Assembly (NCBI GenBank): GCA_017429505.1
Contig: JAFROW010000013.1
Coordinates: forward strand, 140,370 to 204,369
Origin: Clostridia bacterium
GTDB taxonomy: Bacteria > Bacillota > Clostridia > TANB77 > CAG-508
Direction of reading: 5' to 3'
Length of the DNA stretch: 64,000 nt
Part shown: in pieces, positions 15,567 to 25,796 of the stretch
Layout of the letters: every line of letters starts with the position of its first letter
How positions within the stretch are numbered: the first letter of the stretch is position 1
Program-made: the position numbers and the translations under genes
The notes under the pieces: generated by a model
Told to the model about the DNA's origin: nothing
Database searches by the model: none
What the model saw: only the letters and a program-made list of their open reading frames with translations

Positions 15567-16136
15567 TAAAGTTGTAATTTTTTCTTTTTTTAGTATATTG
15601 TAAATGTCCTCTGTAACTTTAATTCTTGTTTGATAATCTAATGCTGAAAAAGCCTCATCTAAAAGTAAAATTTTCGGTTTTACACTTAAAGTCCTTATAA
15701 GTGCTGCTCTTTGCCTCATTCCTCCTGAAAGTTGATTTGGAAATTTGTCTTTAAAATCGAACAATCCATATTTTTTTAAAAGATTTTCTGCATACTGGGT
15801 GTTTTTCTTATTCTTTATTCCTTTTATTTCTAATCCTAATAAAACATTACTATATATTGTTCTCCATTCTAAAAGACAATCTTTTTGTAACATATATCCT
15901 ATTTTTGATGAAACTCCATTTACTTCTTCGTTTTCAACTATAATCTTCCCTTCTGTTTTGTCTTCAAGTCCTGAAATTATTGATAGTAATGTTGATTTTC
16001 CACACCCACTTGGCCCAATTATGCTTACAAATTCACCTTTTTTTATTTTTAAATTAATATCTTTTAATGCTAAGGTTTCTCCATTTTTCTGCTGATATTT
16101 TTTACTTACATTTTGTATATCTAATATATCTTCCAT
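15531..16136 (-). pseudogene. 5' part of the importer ATPase gene, interrupted by the element
   Basis: About 201 residues of a NitT/TauT-type ABC ATPase. Walker A is GPSGCGKST, the signature LSGGMRQR, Walker B LLLDEAFSALD, and the chain ends at the switch histidine MVTHDIT, after which the element provides three or four foreign codons and a TAA (15531-15533). The remaining 58 codons lie at 4568-4744. I start at ATG 16136 (MEDILDIQNVSKKY); an in-frame ATG at 16157 is also possible. As it stands the product lacks its C-terminal part and is probably inactive. Confidence 0.92.
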
Positions 16137-16157
16137 AATTACTATCAGTCCTTTCAT

Positions 16158-16299
16158 AGACTAACTTAGCCTTAGTATATATTATGTAAAACATATTAAA
16201 GTTGTGCCAAAAAATAGACTATTTAAGAATTATTTATAACAATTTATGTTTTCTATTATTTCGCACTTATTTGATACAGAGAGAATCATAAAAACACAT
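16158..16299. other. Upstream region of the importer operon
   Basis: No gene. The minus strand has AT-rich promoter-like stretches (TTTTACA ... TAATAT) but no riboswitch that I recognise, so the importer substrate cannot be inferred from here. Confidence 0.35.
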
Positions 16300-16304
16300 A
16301 ATAT

Positions 16305-16345
16305 AAAAAGATTAGAAAATCTTCCACTCGATAATCTAATCTTTT
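16305..16345 (-). terminator. Terminator of the transglutaminase-LRR gene
   Basis: AAAAAGATTAGA / TAATCTAATCTTTT hairpin immediately after the stop of the 16356-19049 gene. Confidence 0.8.
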
Positions 16346-16355
16346 AATTTGTTAA

Positions 16356-19049
16356 TTATTTAGTCTTAACGTTCAAAATTTTACTCCATCCAGAGTAATA
16401 TTTCTTTCCGTTTACAGTTTTATATGTTCTAATTCTAACATAATATTTCTTTTTAGCTTTTAATTTTTTAACTGTAATTGATGTTGTTTTGTTTTTCTTT
16501 ATCTTTATAGTCTTATTTCCGCTCTTGAAGTTTTTATTTGTTGAATATTGAACTTGATATCCTGTTGTTTCATTTTTTTGTTTATTCCATTTAGTCTTAA
16601 TTTGTTTTTTTCTTGCTGTTAATTTTTTTAATGATGTTCCTTTTGGATTTATTTTAAATGTTTTTGTAACTGTTCCTGTATAATTTCCTTTTCCAGTAAT
16701 TATAACTGTTGCAGTTCCTACATTTTTATTGTTTTTATATGATATAGAATAATCTATTTCATTTCTTAATATTTTATTTTCAAATACTACAACTATTAAT
16801 TGTGTTTGTTTCTTGCCATTATATTTCTTGTTTTTTATTCCAGTCAAATTACATTTCGTAATAGACTGTATTTTTATATTTTCTAATGTCTTAGAGTTCA
16901 AATTATTTTTATTAACATTTTGATTATTATTTTGATTATTATTATTTTGATTTTGTTCATCTACACTATTATTCTTTTTTGTTATTTCAAAAGTTGTGCT
17001 TGCAATTCCTTCTTTGTAATTATTTGTTTCTTTTGAAATTGCTTTAACGACATATTTTCCAGTACTAATTGGAGCGTTTTTTGAATAATAGCTATCATCT
17101 TGATTTTCATTTTTGTAATAATATGTTATATCCCCATTTGATTTATTTAATATAATTGTAGGCTTAGGTGTGTTACCCTCTGTTACATTTGAGCATCTTA
17201 TCTGTAATTCATTTTCTGCTTTCTTTATTGCAAAAGTTTTAGTTATTTCTCCATTATAATTTCCTATTCCAGTAACTATTACCGTTGCATTTCCTGCATT
17301 AATATTATTTTCAATTTTGCATATATAGTCTTTTCCTTCTGTCAAAGGAGAAATTCCATCAGTAACTGTAACTTTCGGATTTTTTTCTAGTCCATCATAT
17401 ATATATTCTTCTTGGTCTAAAAGCACCATAGATTCTATTATACCATTATTGTAGAAGTAATCTAAATTAATCTCAACAAACTTTATATTTCTTTGTGTTG
17501 CATATTCTTCAGCACTACTTCCTTTTTTCCCATATATAATAACATCTTTTCTTGTCGTATTTTTATCAATTTCTGTAACTGAGTCAGGTATTATCATTTC
17601 GAACTTATTTGATAAATGGTGAAATGACATTACTTCAAGCTTTACAGTAGAGCCATTTTCTATTTTACAAAAATTCAAAGGACATCCTTCAAATGCTTCA
17701 GAGTCTATTGTTTTTACATTTTTAGGTATTGTAATGGATTTAATAGAACCATTGTAAAAAGCTTTTGATTCAATTGTTTCAACATTTTCACCTAGTATTA
17801 CAGTATCTATGTTTTGACAATATGAAAATGCATTTGATTTTATTGTTTTTACATTCTCATCTAATTTTAATACTTTCTTATCAGAATATTTGCACATAAT
17901 AACTTCAGTTTTGTCTTTATTGTATATTACTCCATCTTTATATGAAAAATATGGATTTTCGTCATCAAAAACAATTTCTCTAAGTCCTGTACATTGATCA
18001 AAAGCTAATGGTGTTAAATCTTTTACACTTTTAGGGATGTTAATAGTTCTTAAGTCTTTGCAATTTGCAAATGCACTATCCTCTATTGTCTCAATCGAAT
18101 CTGGCAATGTAACAGATTCCAATTTTGACTTTTGATTAAAAGCTGCATAGTAGTTAAATGATTTTTTAAAAATAATTTTAACTTCTTCTCCATTGTAGTA
18201 TTTAGGAACCACTACATTGCTTTCAAATCCATCATATCTACAAAGTGCATATTTATCTGTATCGTAAACTTTATATATTTGAACTCCATCAGGTATATAT
18301 GTTATAAAATAATGTCTAGGAGCTTTTTCCTCTAAGCCATCTTCTACTATATACACTTTTCCATCAAGGAGTGCAGTTACATTTCTGTGCCCAGATCCTG
18401 CCCCCGGATCATCAGCTGCATATCTAACATAAGATTTTATTCCTATTTTATCGCACATATGTACTATACAATTAGAACTAGCTAAACAATCACCTGCCCC
18501 TCTTATAATCATCGAACGAAACGATGGATTTGTGCTATAATCGAAACTTGCAACAAATTTACAGATTTCTTCCATTTTTTCATATTCCGTCATAGAATCA
18601 GTTATATTATTTTTGATATAATCATCCATTACTTTATCTGTGTATATGTCCTGATATTCTATAAGATGTACAGTTACTTCATACTCTTCGTTATTTAACT
18701 TAACTTTAATTTTAAAATCTCCATTATAATATGTCCCGTATTTATCTTTTATAGCAGTAATTAATCCTTTATCATCAACTTTTAATGCTAAACTAGCATA
18801 TGAGCCTGTTGCATAATCATTTATGGGTGTACACTTTGGATTTTTAATTTCTCCATCAAACTTCAATTGAAACGAAGTAGGATAATCGCTTGGCATCTCA
18901 AGGTTGAATTCACTCATTGTATCAGCACATGTATATATAGTAACATCAGTTGAATTTATAACAGTTGCTTTGCTTTTTATTGATAATAAAGCTAAAAAAA
19001 ATATAACTAAACTAAAAATCAACAAAGTTTTTTTACTTTTTTTACTCAT
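16356..19049 (-). CDS. Secreted transglutaminase-like / BspA-LRR / Ig-like / Fn3 surface protein
   Basis: 897 residues. An N-terminal helix (8-27) is a signal or anchor. Residues about 150-240 form a transglutaminase-like domain with a Cys-His-Asp set: GDCLASSNC (Cys188), GSGHRN (His221), IVEDG (Asp237). Residues about 290-520 are BspA-type leucine-rich repeats. Two MBG/Ig-like repeats follow (GKDYICKIENNINAGNATV; a similar one near 770), separated by an Asn-rich linker, and the C-terminus is an Fn3 domain ending KYYVRIRTYKTVNGKKYY. No sortase LPxTG signal is present. A cell-surface adhesin or protein-crosslinking enzyme is likely. It is the last of three adjacent related genes. Confidence 0.85.
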   Translation of the reverse strand: MSKKSKKTLLIFSLVIFFLALLSIKSKATVINSTDVTIYTCADTMSEFNLEMPSDYPTSFQLKFDGEIKNPKCTPINDYATGSYASLALKVDDKGLITAIKDKYGTYYNGDFKIKVKLNNEEYEVTVHLIEYQDIYTDKVMDDYIKNNITDSMTEYEKMEEICKFVASFDYSTNPSFRSMIIRGAGDCLASSNCIVHMCDKIGIKSYVRYAADDPGAGSGHRNVTALLDGKVYIVEDGLEEKAPRHYFITYIPDGVQIYKVYDTDKYALCRYDGFESNVVVPKYYNGEEVKIIFKKSFNYYAAFNQKSKLESVTLPDSIETIEDSAFANCKDLRTINIPKSVKDLTPLAFDQCTGLREIVFDDENPYFSYKDGVIYNKDKTEVIMCKYSDKKVLKLDENVKTIKSNAFSYCQNIDTVILGENVETIESKAFYNGSIKSITIPKNVKTIDSEAFEGCPLNFCKIENGSTVKLEVMSFHHLSNKFEMIIPDSVTEIDKNTTRKDVIIYGKKGSSAEEYATQRNIKFVEINLDYFYNNGIIESMVLLDQEEYIYDGLEKNPKVTVTDGISPLTEGKDYICKIENNINAGNATVIVTGIGNYNGEITKTFAIKKAENELQIRCSNVTEGNTPKPTIILNKSNGDITYYYKNENQDDSYYSKNAPISTGKYVVKAISKETNNYKEGIASTTFEITKKNNSVDEQNQNNNNQNNNQNVNKNNLNSKTLENIKIQSITKCNLTGIKNKKYNGKKQTQLIVVVFENKILRNEIDYSISYKNNKNVGTATVIITGKGNYTGTVTKTFKINPKGTSLKKLTARKKQIKTKWNKQKNETTGYQVQYSTNKNFKSGNKTIKIKKNKTTSITVKKLKAKKKYYVRIRTYKTVNGKKYYSGWSKILNVKTK

Positions 19050-19146
19050 TTTCTTTCCCCTTTCTTGAAATATTTTATCACAAAAAGTAAAAATTTACAA
19101 TAACTTGGTTGCAAAAAGCATTTATTACCTTGATTCGTCAATATAA

Positions 19147-19185
19147 AAAGCTTATTTCTCTTAATTTGAGAAATAAGCTTTTTTA
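19147..19185 (-). terminator. Terminator of the LRR-Fn3 gene
   Basis: AAAAAGCTTATTTCTC / GAGAAATAAGCTTTTTT hairpin: 16-bp stem with a short loop and T run. Confidence 0.9.
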
Positions 19186-19189
19186 TGAA

Positions 19190-20899
19190 CTATTTCTTTG
19201 TAGTAACATTTTTCACTTTACTCCAACTGCTATATACTTTCTTACCACTTATTGTTCTAAATGTTCTAATTCTAACATAATATTTCTTCTTAGATTTTAG
19301 TTTTTTAACTGTTTTTGATAATTTTGTAGTCTTTGTACTCTTGTTTCCCTTTTTAAATTTTTTATTTGTTGAATATTGTATTTGATATCCAGTTGCTCCT
19401 GATACCTTTTTATATTTTACAGTGACTTTTTTCTTTCCCGATGTTAATTTTGAAATTGATGGTGTTTTAGTTTTTGTTGTTAATTTTGCAACATTTGAAT
19501 AATCTCCATAATACTTATTTCCGCTTTCTGTTATATATGCTCTTACTTTAAATTTATATGTTGTTGCAACTTTTAATCCCTTTACTTTGTATGATGTATC
19601 TTTTAAAGTTTTTACCTTAATATATTTCTTTTTTGATGTATCATATTTGTATAGTTCATATCCTGTTACATCTGAAATCTTATTCCATTTTATAGTAATT
19701 GATTTTTTATCTTGTTTTTTGTTTGTTACACCTGTTATTTTTGCTGGTTTAATAATTACATATTTAACATTATATTTTTTTGCATTTTCAAGTGCTTTTG
19801 AATTATTATTGCAATATACTATTGTTGTATTTGATGTATCAAATAATTCGCCATCTATTGTTGTTACATTTTTTAGTATATATAATTTTGTTAAACTCTT
19901 GCATCCAGCAAATGCATATCTTCCAAGTTTTGTAACACTATTAGGAATATTTATTGTTGTTAATTTTTCACAATCAGAAAATGCTCCTTCTTCTATTGAT
20001 TTTATTGTATTAGGTAATTGAACTATTTTCAAACCATCACAATACGCAAATGTAAAATCTTCCAGTGTTGTAACTCCATTTGGTATATTTATTTCAGTTA
20101 GTCCACGACAAGATGTAAAAGCTGCATTTCCTATTTTCTTTAAATTTTTAGGTAATTCTAATTTTGTTAAATTTTTGCAATATGCAAAAGACCAATATCC
20201 TATACTTGTTACAGAATCCGGTATATTTATTTTCATCAATTCACCGCATCCACAAAATGCATCATAACCAATTTCTGTAACCGAATTAGGTAAAACTATT
20301 TCTTTTATTTTCCCACATGCATTAAATGCTCCATTTCCTATTTTAGTTATATTTGATGGTATATTAACTTTTTCCAAATTATAGCATTCATAGAATAAAG
20401 AATCAGATATATTTGTTAAATTATTTGGTAATATTATTTCTTTTAAATTCTCACACCTACTAAAAGCTACTTCACCAATGCTTTTTACCTTACTTGGTAT
20501 TTTTATACCTGTTAATGATTTACAACCATAAAATGCAATCTTTCCTATTTCTGTCAAACTTTGTGGCAATACTACACTTTCTATTTTGTCTAAATTCTCA
20601 AAACTATAGTCTCCAATTCTTGTAATTCCTTCTTCAACTACAACTTTTTTTATTTCAGATGCATATTTTTTAAAAATTGAACCTGATCCTTCTTTTCCTT
20701 TTTCAGCTAGCATTTCTGGCATTTTTCCATTTCCAGAAATAGTTAGTGTATCTCCTTCAAGCTTTGCTGTTATTTTCTCATTACCATTTGAATAGATTTC
20801 TCCGAAGTTGTAATCTGCAAACACTTTGCTATTACTTATTATAATAACACTAAAAAATACTGTTAAAATTATCAAAATTTTATTTATATATTTTTTCAT
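19190..20899 (-). CDS. Secreted BspA-LRR protein with two Fn3 domains
   Basis: 569 residues: signal peptide (residues 1-28, VFA-like cleavage), about eleven BspA/LRR_5 repeats (each with a consensus such as SVTEIGYDAFCGC) to residue 360, then two fibronectin-III-like domains (about 385-470 and 475-569). The last Fn3 repeat is nearly the same as in the neighbouring 897-residue gene and in the broken gene at the right edge. Surface-exposed adhesins of this type are common in gut bacteria. The next gene lies 26 bp upstream, so the two are co-transcribed. Confidence 0.88.
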   Translation of the reverse strand: MKKYINKILIILTVFFSVIIISNSKVFADYNFGEIYSNGNEKITAKLEGDTLTISGNGKMPEMLAEKGKEGSGSIFKKYASEIKKVVVEEGITRIGDYSFENLDKIESVVLPQSLTEIGKIAFYGCKSLTGIKIPSKVKSIGEVAFSRCENLKEIILPNNLTNISDSLFYECYNLEKVNIPSNITKIGNGAFNACGKIKEIVLPNSVTEIGYDAFCGCGELMKINIPDSVTSIGYWSFAYCKNLTKLELPKNLKKIGNAAFTSCRGLTEINIPNGVTTLEDFTFAYCDGLKIVQLPNTIKSIEEGAFSDCEKLTTINIPNSVTKLGRYAFAGCKSLTKLYILKNVTTIDGELFDTSNTTIVYCNNNSKALENAKKYNVKYVIIKPAKITGVTNKKQDKKSITIKWNKISDVTGYELYKYDTSKKKYIKVKTLKDTSYKVKGLKVATTYKFKVRAYITESGNKYYGDYSNVAKLTTKTKTPSISKLTSGKKKVTVKYKKVSGATGYQIQYSTNKKFKKGNKSTKTTKLSKTVKKLKSKKKYYVRIRTFRTISGKKVYSSWSKVKNVTTKK

Positions 20900-20925
20900 T
20901 TACGCTCTCCTTTTTATTTAAAAAC

Positions 20926-21837
20926 TTATTTTACATATTTATCTACATTTTTACCATTTAATTTATGTCCGCCTTTAATTTGAAGAGAGGTAAAATTATA
21001 TTTTGAATATTTTTTTAAAGTACTATTATATTTCTTCTGACTTACTTTTTTACCATTTATTTGATAGAAAGTATCATCACTCATTGCACCTGCATTATTT
21101 TGGAATTCATCTAATTCTTTAAATTTAACACTAGATACTTTGAAATATTTATTATATTCATATCCCATATGTAATGAACCAATTCCTGCAACTCCGCTAT
21201 TTAAATCAATATATGGTCCACCATGAAAATAATGCATTGGTCCCTCAGTTGATGAAGTTGCAACTACTTTACCATTCTTATATCCTACTAAAAACATCTG
21301 AACACTATAGTTTTCTTCTGATACCGCTTCTATAGCTACTAATTCTTTATTCTTCAATTTACCAAAATATAGTGTTTGTCCTCCTATAATTTTCGTTCCA
21401 AAAACTGATTGTTTCATTTTTATATTATTTTTCACCCATTTTTTATCTTTAAGTGCATTTCTAATTTTTTTCAATACTTGTTTTTGACTTAAAACTTTTA
21501 TTTTTGCATAAGAACTCTTTTTACTTTTTGAATCTTTTCCAATGGCTACAACTTTGTAAAAATATGTTTTTCCTCTTGATAAATCTTTATTTATAAAAGA
21601 TGTTGTTTTTGATATCCCTACTTTTTTATATTTTCCTTTTGCGCTTGTTGCTCTATAGATTTTATATTTCTTTGCTTCTTCTACCTTTGACCACTTAACT
21701 TTTACATTTGATGTTCCTGAAATAGAAGCCTTTACATTTTGTGGTGCATTTATTTTTGTTGAACTTGCTTTTACTATTGTTGTACTTAATAGTACAAACA
21801 TAACCATTGTTATAAAACCATAAAATATTTTTTTCAT
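20926..21837 (-). CDS. Secreted Fn3 protein with unknown C-terminal domain
   Basis: 303 residues. A signal peptide (1-24) is followed by one Fn3 domain (about 32-115, KTYFYKVVAIGKDSKSKKSS). The C-terminal 185 residues contain YFHGGPYIDLNSGVAGIGS and have no family I recognise. It precedes the LRR-Fn3 gene by 26 bp on the same strand and is probably its operon partner. Its start is supported by the short spacer and a GAAGGAA-type site. Confidence 0.8.
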   Translation of the reverse strand: MKKIFYGFITMVMFVLLSTTIVKASSTKINAPQNVKASISGTSNVKVKWSKVEEAKKYKIYRATSAKGKYKKVGISKTTSFINKDLSRGKTYFYKVVAIGKDSKSKKSSYAKIKVLSQKQVLKKIRNALKDKKWVKNNIKMKQSVFGTKIIGGQTLYFGKLKNKELVAIEAVSEENYSVQMFLVGYKNGKVVATSSTEGPMHYFHGGPYIDLNSGVAGIGSLHMGYEYNKYFKVSSVKFKELDEFQNNAGAMSDDTFYQINGKKVSQKKYNSTLKKYSKYNFTSLQIKGGHKLNGKNVDKYVK

Positions 21838-21935
21838 TTCTACATTCCTTCTTTCTTTTTTTATTATTTATTATATATCACAAAACAAAATTTTTTTCAA
21901 TATACATAAAACTTTTTTATGAATAATATTCTCAA

Positions 21936-21967
21936 AAACTCTGTAAAAATCACTATTTACAGAGTTT
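21936..21967 (-). terminator. Terminator of spoIIP
   Basis: AAACTCTGTAAA / TTTACAGAGTTT: 12-bp stem and T run, overlapping the stop codon. Confidence 0.85.
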
Positions 21968-23204
21968 ATATTTCATCAATAATTTTTGCTAAATATTTCA
22001 TACTTTTTAAGCATTGCTCCAATTTATTTCCAGTAGACCCTACTTCTACAATGCATGCTGCTTTGCTTAAATGTTGATTATATCTGGAGTTTCTAAGGAT
22101 TATTGGTTTAAATAGTCCTGGATATTCTTTATTTGCTTTTTCTTGAAGTTTTATAGCAAATTGCAAATTCGACTTCCAATTCGGATGTTTCAGATTTCCT
22201 CCATCTGTTCCTATTACAAACATTATCTGAGCACATTCATCATCTCCTATTTTTACTGTTGGAGCATACCCACTATAACTGCCAATTGCATCTCTATGTA
22301 AATCAATTATTATATCTGCTTTAGTATTTTTTAAAATATTTGAAACAGAGGCTAATGACCTTGAATATGAACCATTATATGAAGGATAATCGTGATATGT
22401 TTTATTATGAATCACATTAAAATTATACTTTTTTAAATATTTTGTGAGTTCATCTCCTACTCTTGCAACTGAATATTTCAAATCAGTTGTTCTAAAATTT
22501 CCAGTTGGTGTATATGTATATTTTTTGCTTGAAGTATAGCTTTCACATGTGTGTGTATGGAAAATAATAATATTTGATTTATCTATTTTTAGTTTTTCAG
22601 GATTTAAGTCTTCATCAGATAAATCATAACTTGTTTCATTTTTAATTTTAACACCTTTATATTTTTTTGTATATGCATCTGCTATAGGATTTTTAGTTAT
22701 TACTTCCGTTTTTAGATTTTCTTTTGCAAGTTCTACTTCTAATCCTTCTTCATTCTCTGTTTCATTGTCTGTTTCTTCTTCAGTTTTATTATCATTTTTG
22801 TTTTCTCTCTTTTTTTCGTCTGCTTCTTTTTCTAATTTTTGCTCGTTATCTGTGCTTTGTCCCACTTCTTTACTTGCTTGAATGTTTTCTACAACTTTCT
22901 CTTTTGCATTTACTACTCCCAATTCTAATCCAATTATTGCATTCAATAGTTTGTTTTCTTTATTTTCACTATTGTCTATTTCTTCCATTTCTTTTGTTTC
23001 ATTTTTTATTTTTGGTAATTCAGTGTTTACAGCTTGTTTTACATACTCACCTAAATTTAAAGATATTTTTTGCACTATGTTTATTTTTTCAATATTCTTT
23101 TTATTAAAGCTTTTTTTACATAAAAATATTATAATTAAAATGCCTATGCCTAAAAAAATAAATCTTATTAAATCTTTCAATCTAATTACAGCAACATTGA
23201 ACAT
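21966..23204 (-). CDS. spoIIP: Stage II sporulation protein P (SpoIIP)
   Basis: About 412 residues from the ATG at 23204, chosen because it follows CAAGGAGAAGAAAT; the frame is open further upstream but without a site. A membrane helix (about 12-30) is followed by a long acidic Glu/Lys/Asn linker and then the SpoIIP amidase-endopeptidase domain: FHTHTCESY, DLHRDAIG and VEVGSTGN carry the expected His and Glu zinc ligands. SpoIIP acts with SpoIID and SpoIIM in the engulfment machine of sporulating Firmicutes. With xerD and spoIIM upstream, this is a small developmental cluster. Confidence 0.9.
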   Translation of the reverse strand: MFNVAVIRLKDLIRFIFLGIGILIIIFLCKKSFNKKNIEKINIVQKISLNLGEYVKQAVNTELPKIKNETKEMEEIDNSENKENKLLNAIIGLELGVVNAKEKVVENIQASKEVGQSTDNEQKLEKEADEKKRENKNDNKTEEETDNETENEEGLEVELAKENLKTEVITKNPIADAYTKKYKGVKIKNETSYDLSDEDLNPEKLKIDKSNIIIFHTHTCESYTSSKKYTYTPTGNFRTTDLKYSVARVGDELTKYLKKYNFNVIHNKTYHDYPSYNGSYSRSLASVSNILKNTKADIIIDLHRDAIGSYSGYAPTVKIGDDECAQIMFVIGTDGGNLKHPNWKSNLQFAIKLQEKANKEYPGLFKPIILRNSRYNQHLSKAACIVEVGSTGNKLEQCLKSMKYLAKIIDEI

Positions 23205-23306
23205 ATTTCTTCTCCTTGTCCTATATATATATTCAAAAATTGCAATAATATACCAAAGTGCCTGTAAAGCTTTTGCTATATATGAAAAACATTTTTTCCT
23301 ATATAA

Positions 23307-23353
23307 CAAAAAAAAGACGACTAAATAGCATTTCTGCCATTTTTCCGTCTCAT
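23307..23353 (-). terminator. Weak hairpin after xerD
   Basis: GAGACGG ... CGTCT, followed on the minus strand by T8. The stem is only five or six base pairs, so the call is tentative. Confidence 0.45.
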
Positions 23354-23372
23354 TTAACACCACCCTTTTGCA

Positions 23373-24257
23373 TTATGCACGTGGATGTGCTTTTTTATAA
23401 ATATTATTTAATCCATCATTTTGAAATTGCATATATACTTGAGTTGAAGAAATATCTGAATGTCCAAGCATAGTTTGTATAGCTTTAAGTTCTGCACCAT
23501 TTTGTAATAAATGCGTTGCAAATGAATGTCTTAAAGTATGTGGAGTAATGTCCTTATCTATATGAGCTTGTTCTTGGTAATATTTTATTATTTTCCAAAA
23601 ACCTTGTCTTGTAAGCCTTTTTCCATTCATATTAACAAATAAAGCTTTTTCTTTGTCTGATTTAACCATTATGTCACGTGCTTTATTTATATATTCTTTT
23701 ATAGCTGCAAGAGCCATTTTTCCTAATGGAATATCTCTGACCTTTTTGCCCGTTTTGCATTCTACATATTCTTTTTCTAAATTAACATCTTCTACATTTA
23801 GAGATATTATTTCTGTAACTCTCATTCCTGTAGCATACGCAAATTCTAGCATTGCTTTATCTCTAATACCTTTCAAGTCCTCATCTGTTGGTTGTTCTAA
23901 TAATAACTCAACCTCTTTTGTTGTTAATATACATGGTGCTTTTTTCTCTATTTTTGGAGATTGAATATTTTCTGTTGGATCTTTAGATATTTTTTTATTC
24001 TTTACCTCATATTGATAGAATGAACGTATAGAAGCTATCATTCTCGATATTGTTGATGGCTTTTTATTTTGTTCTTCCAATAAATACTTTACATAAACTT
24101 TTATATCATCTTCAGTAATTTTGTTATACTTTAAATCATTTGTTAATAAATAATTCTTATATTGTTCTAAGTCTCTTTTATATGATTGTAAAGTGTTATT
24201 TGATACTTTTTTATCATTTTCTAAAAATTTTAAAAATTGTTTTAATTGTTTTTCCAT
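23373..24257 (-). CDS. xerD: Site-specific tyrosine recombinase XerD
   Basis: 294 residues, the usual length of XerC/XerD. The catalytic set is complete: YATGMRVTEI (Arg), HTLRHSFATHLL (His, Arg), LGHSDISSTQVYMQF (His, Tyr). With XerC-like partners it resolves chromosome dimers at dif during division. The spacing to spoIIM (83 bp) and to spoIIP (about 170 bp) suggests co-transcription. An xerD next to spoIIM and pfk-like genes is known in clostridia. Confidence 0.93.
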   Translation of the reverse strand: MEKQLKQFLKFLENDKKVSNNTLQSYKRDLEQYKNYLLTNDLKYNKITEDDIKVYVKYLLEEQNKKPSTISRMIASIRSFYQYEVKNKKISKDPTENIQSPKIEKKAPCILTTKEVELLLEQPTDEDLKGIRDKAMLEFAYATGMRVTEIISLNVEDVNLEKEYVECKTGKKVRDIPLGKMALAAIKEYINKARDIMVKSDKEKALFVNMNGKRLTRQGFWKIIKYYQEQAHIDKDITPHTLRHSFATHLLQNGAELKAIQTMLGHSDISSTQVYMQFQNDGLNNIYKKAHPRA

Positions 24258-24339
24258 TGCTTACCCCTCATTCATTTACATAAACTACATATGTTATATC
24301 AAACAATTAAAAAAATGTAAATAGTTTTTTCAAAAAAAA

Positions 24340-24969
24340 TTAAAAATATTTTATAAATTTTTTTAATATACTTATAGATATAACATTTTCAATAATTGCC
24401 GATAATACTAATAGTATCATCATTAATCCAAAAATTATGGTGTGTCTTATTATTTCAATTTTTATGTTTTCTTTTCTTTTATCTTTTATTATAGATTTAT
24501 AAAGTTTTATGCTACTAACACCAATGCTCAAAATCGCTGGGATGTAGATAATATTATGTAACACTATTGATATTAAACAAAATAAACTGCCTTTTAATGG
24601 CCCTAAAGTTACAGAAATTGACGAAATAGTAAAGCCTAAAATTGTTCCTCTTAGTAGAATAATAATTAATACTATTGGCATTCCAATTACTGTTGTCCCT
24701 GCAAGCCATAAAACAATTGCAAATATCAGATTTTTTCGTATAGATTCAATTATAAGTGCAGTTTTATTTATATTTTCTAATTCTTTATATTTAGTTATAA
24801 ATTCACTAATAAATGATGTTATCTCCGCCGTTTGTTGATATTTGATGTTATTTATTATCATTACTCCTACAAATATTCCAATTATAAACAATAAACTTAC
24901 AAGTACATATTCTTTATAATTATTTTTTATATAGCTTTTAAAAGCATTTTTAAAATTTGAATATCTCAT
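24340..24969 (-). CDS. spoIIM: Stage II sporulation protein M (SpoIIM)
   Basis: 209 residues with five membrane helices. The central part, GTTVIGMPIVLIIILLRG then SSISVTLGPLKG, matches the SpoIIM family. SpoIIM anchors the SpoIID-SpoIIP peptidoglycan-degrading complex in the septal membrane during engulfment. It lies immediately upstream of xerD and spoIIP on the same strand. Confidence 0.88.
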   Translation of the reverse strand: MRYSNFKNAFKSYIKNNYKEYVLVSLLFIIGIFVGVMIINNIKYQQTAEITSFISEFITKYKELENINKTALIIESIRKNLIFAIVLWLAGTTVIGMPIVLIIILLRGTILGFTISSISVTLGPLKGSLFCLISIVLHNIIYIPAILSIGVSSIKLYKSIIKDKRKENIKIEIIRHTIIFGLMMILLVLSAIIENVISISILKKFIKYF

Positions 24970-25083
24970 TATGCAATTGAACTCCTTTTAATAATACTAC
25001 TCGTACAATTTATAAAGTACAAGTATCTTCTAAATTCCTATTACATAATTTGTATTCATTTAAATTAACTAATATGTCTAATT

Positions 25084-25725
25084 TTATTCAGCTGCTTCTG
25101 CATAGTCTTCAGGTATTTCAAACTGATTGTTATCAACTTTATAAACTAGATTAGTTTTTATTAATTCCTCTTGATTTTCATCTTCACTATTTATAATATT
25201 TTTTATATAACAAATATTGTTTTCTTTAAAATAAAATCTTGTTTTTGCAGTTGAACTTTCATTTACATTTGCATAAATTATAAAATCCATGTTTTCATTG
25301 TTAAATTCTTCGTAATAATATGTTGTCCCAAAAATCTCTTCTTTGCCTGATATATAGTCATCTTTCACAATATTTTTTAAACTACTTATTATTATGTCAG
25401 AATCAACTTTTTCCTCTCCAAAGTCATAATATTCTTTATCATTGTGCATAATGTAATATGATTCATTTTCTAAAACTAAAGTTGTAGTATGTTCTTCATT
25501 AGAATACATATCTATGCTTACATCTTTTCCTCTTTGTGCCATCGATACTTTATAATTTATATCTGATGTATTTTCTTCCATTGAAAAAGTAAAATTTTGG
25601 CTATTCTGTATTTTATTATACATATTTTTCACTCTGTCTTTTTGATCACCTTTTAAAATAAATACTACTGCTATAATTAGAAGCAACACTATTAAACTTA
25701 CTACTATTATTGTTTTTTTGGACAT
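25084..25725 (-). CDS. Membrane-anchored extracytoplasmic protein, unknown
   Basis: 213 residues from ATG 25725, preceded by CTTGGAGGTAATT. One N-terminal membrane helix (about 5-24) is followed by an acidic, strand-rich domain that reads like an outer-surface beta protein (for example DVSIDMYSNEEHTTTLVLE). I recognise no family. Because spoIIM lies 115 bp downstream on the same strand, the two may be co-transcribed, and a role in sporulation or envelope stress is possible but unproven. Confidence 0.65.
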   Translation of the reverse strand: MSKKTIIVVSLIVLLLIIAVVFILKGDQKDRVKNMYNKIQNSQNFTFSMEENTSDINYKVSMAQRGKDVSIDMYSNEEHTTTLVLENESYYIMHNDKEYYDFGEEKVDSDIIISSLKNIVKDDYISGKEEIFGTTYYYEEFNNENMDFIIYANVNESSTAKTRFYFKENNICYIKNIINSEDENQEELIKTNLVYKVDNNQFEIPEDYAEAAE

Positions 25726-25796
25726 AATTACCTCCAAGAGATTTTTTATGATTTATATTGATTTCTTTTTAATATGTGCTAAATTGCTTTTTTTGT

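Noticed and set aside
16158-16300. TPP or other riboswitch upstream of the NitT/TauT-type importer
   Set aside because: No conserved riboswitch core could be found by eye in the leader.
22724-23328. Hydrophobic plus-strand ORFs over spoIIP
   Set aside because: They are shadows of the Glu/Lys-rich linker of SpoIIP.
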